64,000 nt of DNA from Pseudomonas lini. GTDB lineage: Bacteria > Pseudomonadota > Gammaproteobacteria > Pseudomonadales > Pseudomonadaceae. The stretch's first letter is position 1, and each line of letters begins with the position of its first letter. Position numbers and translations under genes: made by a program. A model generated the notes under the pieces. It ran no database searches. It saw only the letters and a list, made by a program, of their open reading frames with translations, and was not told the origin of the DNA. The stretch is from the NCBI RefSeq assembly GCF_030812475.1, contig NZ_JAUSSR010000010.1, positions 248,001 through 312,000 of the forward strand. Direction: 5' to 3'. Below are positions 37,819-46,899 of the stretch, piece after piece.

Positions 37819-38214
37819 ATGAATACTCAAAAAGGTTTTACGCTGATCGAACTGCTGATCGTGGTGGCGATCATCGGGATTCTGGCGACGTTTGCGATTC
37901 CGGCTTACTCGAAGTATCAGGCGCGGGCGAAGGTGACGGCGGGCCTGGCGGAGATTTCGGCGCTAAAAGTGAATTATGAGGACAAGGTTAATTCGGGTGT
38001 AGCTGCGCCAGCAGTTGCTGACATCACTAGTAAGGCCACCACAACGCATTGCGCAATTTCGGTAGGTACAAGTAGCATTATTTGCGCGCTCCAAGGTGCC
38101 CCGGCCCAAGTAAGCACTGCGACTATTACGCTCACTCGTGACGCAGCTTCCGGCTGGTCTTGCAAAACCAGCGCCGACGCAGAATTTGCGCCATCGGGTT
38201 GCCCTCATGGCTAG
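37819..38214 (+). CDS. pilA: Major type IV pilin PilA
   Basis: 131 residues; leader MNTQKG cleaved before F7 in FTLIELLIVVAIIG, with glutamate five of the mature protein. The alpha-helical spine continues to about residue 55. Four cysteines (78, 89, 115, 128) suggest two disulfides, the second closing the C-terminal D-loop. GGAG lies eight bases before the ATG, and TTG 37813 is an unlikely earlier start. The middle part uses more A/T-ending codons than the N-terminus, as is common in recombining pilin genes. No pilin glycosyltransferase or accessory gene is beside it. Confidence 0.94.
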   Translation: MNTQKGFTLIELLIVVAIIGILATFAIPAYSKYQARAKVTAGLAEISALKVNYEDKVNSGVAAPAVADITSKATTTHCAISVGTSSIICALQGAPAQVSTATITLTRDAASGWSCKTSADAEFAPSGCPHG

Positions 38215-38242
38215 TGGCATCTGATTTTGATGGCTAAGCAAG
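38215..38242. other. Start of the pilA-BON intergenic region
   Basis: The 332-bp gap 38215-38546 contains no gene. It holds the pilA terminator, a paired palindrome and a sigma-54 promoter, listed separately. This first part shows nothing further. Confidence 0.5.
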
Positions 38243-38273
38243 CCCCGCCTCTCACGAAAGCGGGGTTTTTTTT
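38243..38273 (+). terminator. Rho-independent terminator of pilA
   Basis: CCCCGC and GCGGGG form a stem around CTCTCACGAAA, followed by eight T. It lies 29 bases after the pilA stop. Confidence 0.9.
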
Positions 38274-38355
38274 GCTTCTTGATAATCTGTTCGATGCACT
38301 GAATGCGTAAAGACAAAAGCTTCGTAAATTCATGGCCTTAGGCCCACACCCAAAA

Positions 38356-38401
38356 CCCGCAACTTGCATGTAGATAATTTCGAAGTCATGCAATTTGCAT
38401 G
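38356..38401. promoter_or_regulatory. Paired palindromic sites upstream of the BON gene
   Basis: CATGCAA-T-TTGCATG at 38387-38401 is a perfect 15-bp inverted repeat. An imperfect copy, CCCGCAACTTGCATG, is at 38356-38370. The centres are 31 bases apart, about three helical turns, and lie about 98 and 129 bases before the predicted sigma-54 start. The cognate activator is unknown. Confidence 0.55.
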
Positions 38402-38464
38402 ATTCCGGAAATAAGCCGATTTGTTAACTTGCTGTTTTATAAAGGTTTATTGGGTTCCACAAAC

Positions 38465-38481
38465 TTGGCACAGCGTTCGCA
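38465..38481 (+). promoter_or_regulatory. Sigma-54 promoter of the BON-domain gene
   Basis: TTGGCACAGCGTTCGCA matches the -24 element TTGGCAC exactly and the -12 element TTGCA with one mismatch. The GG (38467-38468) and GC (38479-38480) are ten bases apart. The predicted start, near 38492, leaves a 55-base leader. Confidence 0.7.
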
Positions 38482-38546
38482 ATATACCCAGTAACCCTGC
38501 TGACAAGACACGCAGCAGACTTTATGAAAAAACAGGAGTTACTCGT

Positions 38547-38900
38547 ATGAAGAAGTTCGCTATCGCTGCCGCTACTGCTACCGCGCTGACCCTGACCCTG
38601 GCCAATGCTGCATTTGCCCAGACTCAAGCCACTCAGGCTCCAATGATGCTGGCCGCCGGTGAAGTCACCGAAGCGAAAGAGGATGTTTCCGATACCTGGA
38701 TCACCACCAAAGTCAAAGCAGACCTGGTCACCGAAAAAGGCATCCCTGGTACTGACATCAAGGTTGAAACCAACAAAGGTGTTGTTTCCCTGTCGTCTAC
38801 CGTTGCAGTGACTGATTCCCAGAAAGACGTCGCAGTGGCTATCGCCAAGAAAATCAAAGGCGTCAAAGCGGTCTCCGCTGACGGCCTGAAAGCCGAGTAA
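38547..38900 (+). CDS. Periplasmic BON-domain protein
   Basis: 117 residues. Signal peptide MKKFAIAAATATALTLTLANAAFA, then one BON domain (WITTKVKADLVTEKG...IKVETNKGVVSLSSTV). It resembles half of E. coli OsmY, which helps envelope proteins under osmotic stress. A good AGGAG site fixes the ATG at 38547, although the frame is open further upstream. The sigma-54 promoter in front suggests regulation by an enhancer-binding activator, unlike osmY. It is alone in its transcript as far as I can see. Confidence 0.88.
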   Translation: MKKFAIAAATATALTLTLANAAFAQTQATQAPMMLAAGEVTEAKEDVSDTWITTKVKADLVTEKGIPGTDIKVETNKGVVSLSSTVAVTDSQKDVAVAIAKKIKGVKAVSADGLKAE

Positions 38901-39062
38901 GGCACGACTTCTCGCCTGAACCGGGAGAAGACGCGGTAGACGAGCCGAGTCATACGTCTGCCGCAACTTGAGAGTTCATGCGAAAGGCCACAAGGATGTG
39001 GCCGTTACAGGCCTCGGACATTCGTGTTCGGGGCCTGTTCTATTATGGGTGTCCCAAAACAA

Positions 39063-39154
39063 CTGCAGGAGCAAGCTTGCTCGCGATAGCGGTGTAACAG
39101 CCAACGCAAATGTTGAATGTTATGGCCTCATCGCGAGCAAGCTTGCTCCTACAG
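39063..39154. repeat. REPIN between the BON gene and DUF2845 gene
   Basis: CTGCAGGAGCAAGCTTGCTC at 39063 pairs with the inverted copy ending TTGCTCCTACAG at 39154. It lies between convergent genes. Confidence 0.8.
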
Positions 39155-39169
39155 CGATTTATGTCGTGC

Positions 39170-39469
39170 CTAGTTACCGCGCTTGCTGGTGATCTGCTTC
39201 AACCGATTACCTTCAAACCGCAAGTATTGGTACATCCCGCCGTTTGGCCCGTAGGTCCATTCCTCGACCTGGAACTCTTCCCGTCGGTCGGGACTGCGTT
39301 TGTAGCCCAACACATCGCGGCTGACCGGTTCGCCGCATTTGTGCAGCACCTCGCCGGACCTGTCCCCGACGCTGATCAATTGACTGCCGCAGCGCAGGGT
39401 ATCTGCGGCCGAGGCGTGGCTCGCAGCCAACACCAGGGTCAGGCCTGTCAGCCATGTCCTGAGCATCAT
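39170..39469 (-). CDS. DUF2845 periplasmic protein
   Basis: 99 residues. Signal peptide to about residue 21 (SHASA then ADTLRC). The DUF2845 pattern TLRCGSQLISVGD..GEVLHKCGEP...EEWTYGPNGGMYQYLRFEGN is clear, with two cysteines that could pair. The fold resembles the SmpA/OmlA (BamE) type; the function is unknown. It overlaps the DUF748 gene by four bases (ATGA) and is probably cotranscribed with it. Confidence 0.85.
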   Translation of the reverse strand: MMLRTWLTGLTLVLAASHASAADTLRCGSQLISVGDRSGEVLHKCGEPVSRDVLGYKRSPDRREEFQVEEWTYGPNGGMYQYLRFEGNRLKQITSKRGN

Positions 39470-42417
39470 TCGGCATCCAGATGCAGTGGCGTAATCACCC
39501 GACCGTCACTTTCCGCCTGACCCAGGCTGGCGTCGACGAAGTACACGCGCTCGTCGGCCAACTGCGCCTTGTCGACCAGATAGTCCTTGATGCTGCTGGC
39601 GCGATCCTGACCCAGCTGGCGCAACAACACGTCGCTCGAACTCCAGAATTTGATCACGCCCTCACGCATTTTCGCGGTGCGTTCTTCCTTGCCAAGGTCC
39701 TTCCATTCGGCGGGGGGCTGAGTCTTCAGGCGGGTGCGATAAATGCCCTCCAGCAGCGGTCCCTTCTCGCTGTCCGGTACTTCCACCAGCGAGGCTTGAG
39801 CCGGCACCTTGTCACCACGGCGTTGCAGCATTTTGTAGTAGTTGTACTTGTATTCCCGTTCCAGGCGCTGCTCGGCGATCAGCGGGCCATCACTGCTTTG
39901 CGCGGCAGTCCCTTCGATCTCCAGGCGCAGGGCCGGACGTTCCTTGAGCGCCTGGGACAGTTTGATCAACGAACCCTCGGCCTCCTTGCTCAGGTCGCTG
40001 GAACCCGGCGCGAACGAGACCGTGCCCAGATCTTGCGAACCGCCGCCACTGACCAGGCCACCAATCATTTTGAATGGCGCGGCCGCAGCCTTGACGATCA
40101 GGTTGCGCAGGGTCTGCCAGACAATGGGCATCACGCTGAACTGTGGATTGTTCAGGTCACCGGTCACGGGCAGTTCGATGGATATCTTGCCGTCGACGTC
40201 CTTGAGCAACGCGATGGCGAGTTTGAGTGGCAGGCTCACCGCATCCGGACTGTCAACTTTTTCACCCAGTTGCAGCTGTTCGACCACCACCTTGTTTTCG
40301 GCCTTGAGCTGGCCTTTGGTGATCAGGTAATGCAGGTCGAGATTGAGCCGGCCCTTGCGGATGCGGTAGCCGGCGAATTTGCCGGAGTAGGGCGTCAGGG
40401 TCGTCAGTTCGACCCGTTTGAAACTGGTGGCGATGTCGAGGCTGGCCATCGGGTCGAACGGGTTGACCGAACCCTTGATGGTCACCGGTGCATAGCGATC
40501 GACCTTGCCTTTGATGTCGACAGTGGCCGGTTTTGCCTGGCGACTGTCGATGGTGCCGATCTGTCCGTTGAGCTGTTGCACGGCAGTGGCAAAGTTCGGC
40601 GTCAGGCTGAAGTCGGCGAAGTTGGCCGAGCCGTCATTGATGGCGATACCGCCAATGTGGATGCCCAGTGGTTTGTCCTTGACGGCGGGTTTGGCGGCGG
40701 CGGTCCCGGGACTGGTTTCAGGCGGTTGCGGGATCAGCAGGTCATCGACGTTAGTGGTGCGGTCGTCGTTGATCATGAAGCGCGCATAGGGCTGGAACAG
40801 GTTGACCTTGTCGATCGACAGCCTGTCGCCGTGCTGATAGCTCAGGCCTTCGAGCACCAGTTGCTGCCACTTGAGGAAGTCGCGGGTTTTAAGGGTGTCG
40901 AGGGTGTGCAACTGATCGACCTGAGCGCGGCCAGTGACGCTGAACGCCAGCGGTTCGGTGCTTTTCAGGTCGACTGCCAGGTCGCTGCCAAGCATGCCGC
41001 TGCGCAGTTCGAGGCGAATGAACGGGTTGATATAGGACTGCGCGACCCGCAGGTCGATGTCCTTGGTGTGCACGTTCAGTCTGGCGCTGACCGGGGCCAG
41101 GTTGACCTCGCCGTCCGCCATGAGCTTGCCTTGCTTGCCCACGCCCGTATCGAGCTTGAGGTTGAAGGGCGAGCCATTGAGGCTGTCGAAATTCTGCAGG
41201 TCCAGGTTCAGCGGGCCGACGTCCAGGGCCACGGGCGGCTGCGCCTTGCGGTCAGCCAGATGCACCTGGTAATCGCGCAGCTGTACATCTTTGAGCAGTA
41301 CCTGCCAGGGTTTGCTCGCTGGCGCCGGTTCGGGTTTCGGTGAATCGGCGGCCGCCGGAGTGCTGGCCGGCTCGGCGTTGGCCTTTTTGGTCGCCTTGGA
41401 CGGTTGGCTGGCGAACAGTTTCTGCCAATCCAGTTGCCCATCGGCTTCAAGGGCAGCCCAGGTTTCCAGTTTCTGGCTGCGGATCTTGCCGACCACTACT
41501 TGTTGCCTGGCCAGGTCCACGGTGGTTTCGCTGATGTCCAGGCGCGCCAGTTTCGCCAGCGGTCGACCGTCCGGCGCCTTGATGGCGAAGGGCGCGACGC
41601 TGACTGCGACATTACTTAGCAGCAGGTCGGTTTGCTTGGACAAGTTGAGCTTATAGTCGGTGCTGAGGTTGAGGACGCCCTCTTCGAGCACCAGTGGCAC
41701 AGCGTCGCGCACATAGGGCCAGAAGGATTTCATCTTGCCGTCGGTGATCTTCAGCTTACCTTCGGAGGCAAACGGGATCAGGCTGAAGTTGCCGGTCCAG
41801 TCGAGCTGTCCACCTGCCGGGCCAACGGCCACCAAGGTCATGTCGGCACTGTCTTCTGGCAGGGTGCTGAGGTTCTTCAGTTCGAAATCGAGCTGGTCGT
41901 AGAGGAATTCGATGGGTTCGCTGGGGCGTGCATCCTGGAAGTGCACGTAGCCACCGGCCAGTTTGATGCGCTCGACCCGCAGGGGGAAAGGTTTGGCGTC
42001 CGGGTCGGCCGGAGTCGACTCGCTGGCGGGCAGTCTGAACAATCCCAGCAGGTTGAGCTTGCCGTCCTTGCCGAAGAGGATTTCGGTCTTGGGTTTGTCC
42101 AGCTCGATATCAGACAGGTGCAGCGCCTTGGTCCAGAGGCTGTCGATCTGCAGATTGGCGTACAGGCGCTCGAAGCCGACCTGTTCCTTGCCCGGTTCGC
42201 CAACGATAAGGCCCCAGAGGGTGACTTCAAGGCTGAACGGGTTGAGCTCGATTCGCTGGATCGTGGCGGGCGTCGTGGCGTAGTTGGCCAACTGCTGGTT
42301 GGCCACCCGCAACGCGATACCCGGCAAAATCAGAAAGCCCAGCAGGCTGTAGAGGGCCAGCGCAGTCAACAGGGCGCCAATGGCGCGAATCAATCCTTTG
42401 GGCATGTGCGGCTTCAT
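39466..42417 (-). CDS. DUF748 AsmA-like envelope protein
   Basis: About 983 residues. One N-terminal membrane helix (IGALLTALALYSLLGFLILPG), then a long periplasmic part of repeated beta-rich segments typical of DUF748/AsmA-like proteins. AsmA-like proteins in this superfamily act in lipid transport between membranes. Near the C-terminus VSFAPGSSDLSKEAEGSL resembles the start of an OmpA-like peptidoglycan-binding region. A proline/alanine-rich linker is near residues 350-375. The start is uncertain between 42450, 42417 and 42405. Followed by DUF2845. Confidence 0.85.
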   Translation of the reverse strand: MKPHMPKGLIRAIGALLTALALYSLLGFLILPGIALRVANQQLANYATTPATIQRIELNPFSLEVTLWGLIVGEPGKEQVGFERLYANLQIDSLWTKALHLSDIELDKPKTEILFGKDGKLNLLGLFRLPASESTPADPDAKPFPLRVERIKLAGGYVHFQDARPSEPIEFLYDQLDFELKNLSTLPEDSADMTLVAVGPAGGQLDWTGNFSLIPFASEGKLKITDGKMKSFWPYVRDAVPLVLEEGVLNLSTDYKLNLSKQTDLLLSNVAVSVAPFAIKAPDGRPLAKLARLDISETTVDLARQQVVVGKIRSQKLETWAALEADGQLDWQKLFASQPSKATKKANAEPASTPAAADSPKPEPAPASKPWQVLLKDVQLRDYQVHLADRKAQPPVALDVGPLNLDLQNFDSLNGSPFNLKLDTGVGKQGKLMADGEVNLAPVSARLNVHTKDIDLRVAQSYINPFIRLELRSGMLGSDLAVDLKSTEPLAFSVTGRAQVDQLHTLDTLKTRDFLKWQQLVLEGLSYQHGDRLSIDKVNLFQPYARFMINDDRTTNVDDLLIPQPPETSPGTAAAKPAVKDKPLGIHIGGIAINDGSANFADFSLTPNFATAVQQLNGQIGTIDSRQAKPATVDIKGKVDRYAPVTIKGSVNPFDPMASLDIATSFKRVELTTLTPYSGKFAGYRIRKGRLNLDLHYLITKGQLKAENKVVVEQLQLGEKVDSPDAVSLPLKLAIALLKDVDGKISIELPVTGDLNNPQFSVMPIVWQTLRNLIVKAAAAPFKMIGGLVSGGGSQDLGTVSFAPGSSDLSKEAEGSLIKLSQALKERPALRLEIEGTAAQSSDGPLIAEQRLEREYKYNYYKMLQRRGDKVPAQASLVEVPDSEKGPLLEGIYRTRLKTQPPAEWKDLGKEERTAKMREGVIKFWSSSDVLLRQLGQDRASSIKDYLVDKAQLADERVYFVDASLGQAESDGRVITPLHLDAE

Positions 42418-42509
42418 TTGTCTGAATCGGAGTGCCTTGGAGTATGGCACGCGAATCTGGTTCCGAAGTCACTGCGCTTTGAGGATTTGTTTTACGTTAT
42501 TGCTGGATC

Positions 42510-43526
42510 TCAGAGCTGCAGGATCAGCGTTTTCAGCGGCGGCTGTTGATCCATGGACGGGAAATCTCCGCCCGGCTTCATCACTGTCCACTCACGCACC
42601 GGACGCCCGGCTTTCTCTGCACAGCGCAAAACCTGTTCGCGCCAGTCGTCCATGCCGACTTTTGCCAGGTTGTTGCAGCAGATCAGCACACCATCGTCGG
42701 CGGTGGCCAGCAACGCCGGTTTCAGCAGGCTCTGGTAGTCGCGCAACAGGTCGACCGTGCCGAAAGCGCTCTTGGCCCAGGCCGGCGGGTCCAGGAGCAC
42801 CAGATCGTACTGGCGCGGTTCCAGACGTGGATAGCTCGGCAGTTTGTGCCCGCGGCGCTGGCTGACGGGCAGGCCGGCCAACTGGCGGATAGCAGGGAAA
42901 TAATCGGACTGGATGAACTGCATGCCTGGCAGCTGCGGATTGAGCAGGCCGTTCTCGCGACCGACCGCCAGGTTGCCTTCGGCGAAGTCCAGGTTGCACA
43001 CCTCACGGGCGCCACCGGCCGCGGCGCTCAAGCCGACGCCGCAGGTATAGGCGAACAGGTTCAGCACCGTTTTGTCCTGGCTGTGCGCCTTGACCCAGCC
43101 GCGGGTGTTGCGCAGGTCGAGGAACAGCAGTGGGTCCTGGCCTGCATGGCGCCCGCGAACCCTGTAGTTCAGGCCCCATTCATGGCCGATCAGGTCTTGC
43201 AGTGCGGCTTCATCGGCGCGATAGATCCTGTCTTCGCGGTCGATGCGCGAGTTCCCCCCGGAGCGGTCGTTGTACACCAGCAGGGTGTCGAGGCCGAGGT
43301 GTTGATTGACGGTGTCGTGCAGTTGCAGCAGGGCGTCGCGCTCCAGGGACTGGTGAAAACTTTGCACCAGCAGTTGCGGGCCGTAGCGGTCGATTGTCAG
43401 GCCGCCGGCACCTTCCTGGCTGCCATGGAACAGCCGATAGCAATCGGTGCCTTGCTGGTGCAGCTCGGCGAGGAGGTCCTGGCGACGATCGAGGGCGGCG
43501 CGCAGCGCCTGATTCAAGGAAGACAT
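42510..43526 (-). CDS. Class I SAM-dependent rRNA methyltransferase, RlmI/RlmK-like
   Basis: 338 residues. The N-terminal part is a RlmI-like EEHEE domain; the SAM-binding motif is VLNLFAYTCGVGLSAA and the catalytic loop is LLDPPAWAKS, a variant of the usual DPPxF. It probably methylates a cytosine in 23S rRNA, but which site is not determined by the sequence. It starts before a REPIN and is transcribed toward the DUF748 gene's upstream side. Confidence 0.82.
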   Translation of the reverse strand: MSSLNQALRAALDRRQDLLAELHQQGTDCYRLFHGSQEGAGGLTIDRYGPQLLVQSFHQSLERDALLQLHDTVNQHLGLDTLLVYNDRSGGNSRIDREDRIYRADEAALQDLIGHEWGLNYRVRGRHAGQDPLLFLDLRNTRGWVKAHSQDKTVLNLFAYTCGVGLSAAAGGAREVCNLDFAEGNLAVGRENGLLNPQLPGMQFIQSDYFPAIRQLAGLPVSQRRGHKLPSYPRLEPRQYDLVLLDPPAWAKSAFGTVDLLRDYQSLLKPALLATADDGVLICCNNLAKVGMDDWREQVLRCAEKAGRPVREWTVMKPGGDFPSMDQQPPLKTLILQL

Positions 43527-43588
43527 GCTGTGCGCCTTGCAGGGGGAATTTGGCGCGGGAGTTTACCAGCTATAGGGGGAGAAAAATC

Positions 43589-43702
43589 TGTAGGAGCGAG
43601 CTTGCTCCGGGCGGCGTTCCGACGATCGACGTCAACGATAACGCGTGTTGTCTGGATAAGCGCGGCGCGCTCGAGTCCATCGCGAGCAAGCTCGCTCCTA
43701 CA
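43589..43702. repeat. REPIN overlapping the end of the mpaB gene
   Basis: TGTAGGAGCGAGCTTGCTCC at 43589 pairs with the inverted copy ending at 43702. The CTACA end of the unit supplies the stop codon (TAG on the minus strand, 43698-43700) of the MpaB-family gene. Confidence 0.8.
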
Positions 43703-44563
43703 ACCCCATCCGTCGCCTGGCCCGTTGCACCGACCCATTGCGCACCGCCCAGCGCAACATCGGCGCACTGCGATTGACACTGGCGCGGATCAGCTTGCGT
43801 TGCAGCGGGCCCTGGTTCACGCCCAGCATGTCGCTGGCCCAGTCCGGCAGCAGGTCAATCCCGGCCTGCATCATCAGTCCGCCGAAAGGCTTGGCCAGGC
43901 GGCTGGGGGCAGGGGCGTTCAACAGCAGGCGCAATACTTCCCGACTGCGCTCGTCGCACAGCAGCTGTGGGCGCATATTCTCCAAGTAATCGGCAATGTC
44001 CTGTCTTGACCGGGGTACATCACGCGCACCCAGACGCTCTGCGACCAAGGCGATTTCGGCGTAATAGCGATCCTGATCGGCCAAGGACAGCTTGGGATTG
44101 CGGTAACGCAGGTGCGCGGCGAGGAAATTGCTGACCTCGGCCACGTGGACCCAAGTCAGCAGTCCGGGGTCGCTGGCAGCATAAGGCCGGCCATCAGGGG
44201 CGGTGCCGGTCACCTGCAGATGGATGGTGCGCACTTTCTCGATCAGCCAGTCGGCATCTTTTCGCGAGCCGAACGTGGTGCCGGAAATGAACTGCCCGGT
44301 GCGCCGCAAGCGGCCGAGCATGTCCTGGCGAAAATTCGAATGGTCCCAGACGCCGGCCAGGGCCAGTGGGTGCAGGGCTTGCAGCATCAAGGCACTGATG
44401 CCGCCGATCAGCATGCTGCTGAAATCGCCATGCACTTGCCAGCTCACCGAATCGGGTCCGAACAGGCCGGGATCGCCCTTGGGTTTTCCAGGTCGAGCTT
44501 GCCCAGGGACAGACCGGTCAGGCTCATGATCTGGGTTTCGATGCGGCTGCGGATGAATTCCAT
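43698..44563 (-). pseudogene. Oxygenase MpaB family (DUF2236), frameshifted
   Basis: The coding sequence begins at ATG 44563 (MEFIRSRIETQIMSLTGLSL), reads to LENP and then runs out of frame, stopping at 44444. The next frame continues at once with KGDPGLFGPDSVSWQVHGDF and is open to 43698. One base is missing in the CCC run at 44481-44483; restoring a fourth C gives an intact 288-residue protein. The family, DUF2236/MpaB, includes haem-dependent oxygenases related to latex-clearing protein. The defect could be a real mutation, a phase-variable homopolymer or a sequencing error. Confidence 0.8.
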
Positions 44564-44577
44564 GGCGACTCGGTGGT

Positions 44578-44616
44578 GAAAAAAAGGGGGGCATGACCTT
44601 GGCTCGATGCCCCCCC
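44578..44616 (-). terminator. Rho-independent terminator of acs
   Basis: On the minus strand GGGGGGCAT and ATGCCCCCC flank a 12-base loop and are followed by seven T. It lies 15 bases before the mpaB start and should separate it from acs transcription. Confidence 0.8.
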
Positions 44617-44650
44617 CCTGTAGGAGCAAGCTCGCTCCTACAGGGGGGGG
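44610..44650. repeat. Collapsed REPIN, perfect palindromic core
   Basis: The two REP ends meet with no inner sequence: TGTAGGAGC-AAGCTCGCTCCTACA, flanked by runs of C on the left and G on the right. The whole 41 bases read nearly the same on both strands, unlike the ~100-bp REPINs elsewhere. Confidence 0.75.
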
Positions 44651-44722
44651 CGCGCGGTATGGCCTCGCACACGGCGATTAGGCGTGGGAGTGATCCCATG
44701 GGGCGGAGGGGCCGCGCACACC

Positions 44723-46660
<1,938 letters not shown>

Positions 46661-46669
46661 GACGGTTCC

Positions 46670-46682
46670 TTATTCTTGTTTT
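46670..46682 (-). promoter_or_regulatory. Hfq/Crc target motif before acs
   Basis: On the minus strand AAAACAAGAATAA fits AAnAAnAA and runs into the ribosome site AAGGAA, ending ten bases before the acs ATG. Confidence 0.6.
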
Positions 46683-46710
46683 GCGACAAGAGGGGAGCTA
46701 CACGACCCTC

Positions 46711-46885
46711 GTAGGAGCTGGCTTGCCAGCGAAAGCGGGGTGTCAGTCAACACAAATGTCGAATGACACACCGCTTTCGCTGGCAAGCCAGCTCCTACAA
46801 GGTTAGCTTGCCGGCGAAGGTGGTGTGTCATTCAACACATGTGTCGAGTGATATACCGCTTTCGCTGGCAAGCCAGCTCCTACAA
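46711..46885. repeat. Two adjacent REPIN-type units, second REP family
   Basis: Unit one spans 46711-46799 (GTAGGAGCTGGCTTGCCAGC to the inverted copy CTGGCAAGCCAGCTCCTAC). Unit two, 46802-46885, has a degraded left end (TTAGCTTGCCGGCGAAGG) and an intact right end. This family has the core GGCTTGCCAGCG instead of GAGCTTGCTCG. Confidence 0.85.
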
Positions 46886-46899
46886 GGAATGGCGTCAAA

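Noticed and set aside
39481..41343. A 620-codon open frame antisense to the DUF748 gene
   Set aside because: Same cause; its composition is arginine/glutamine/valine-rich without motifs, and the opposite strand holds the family match.
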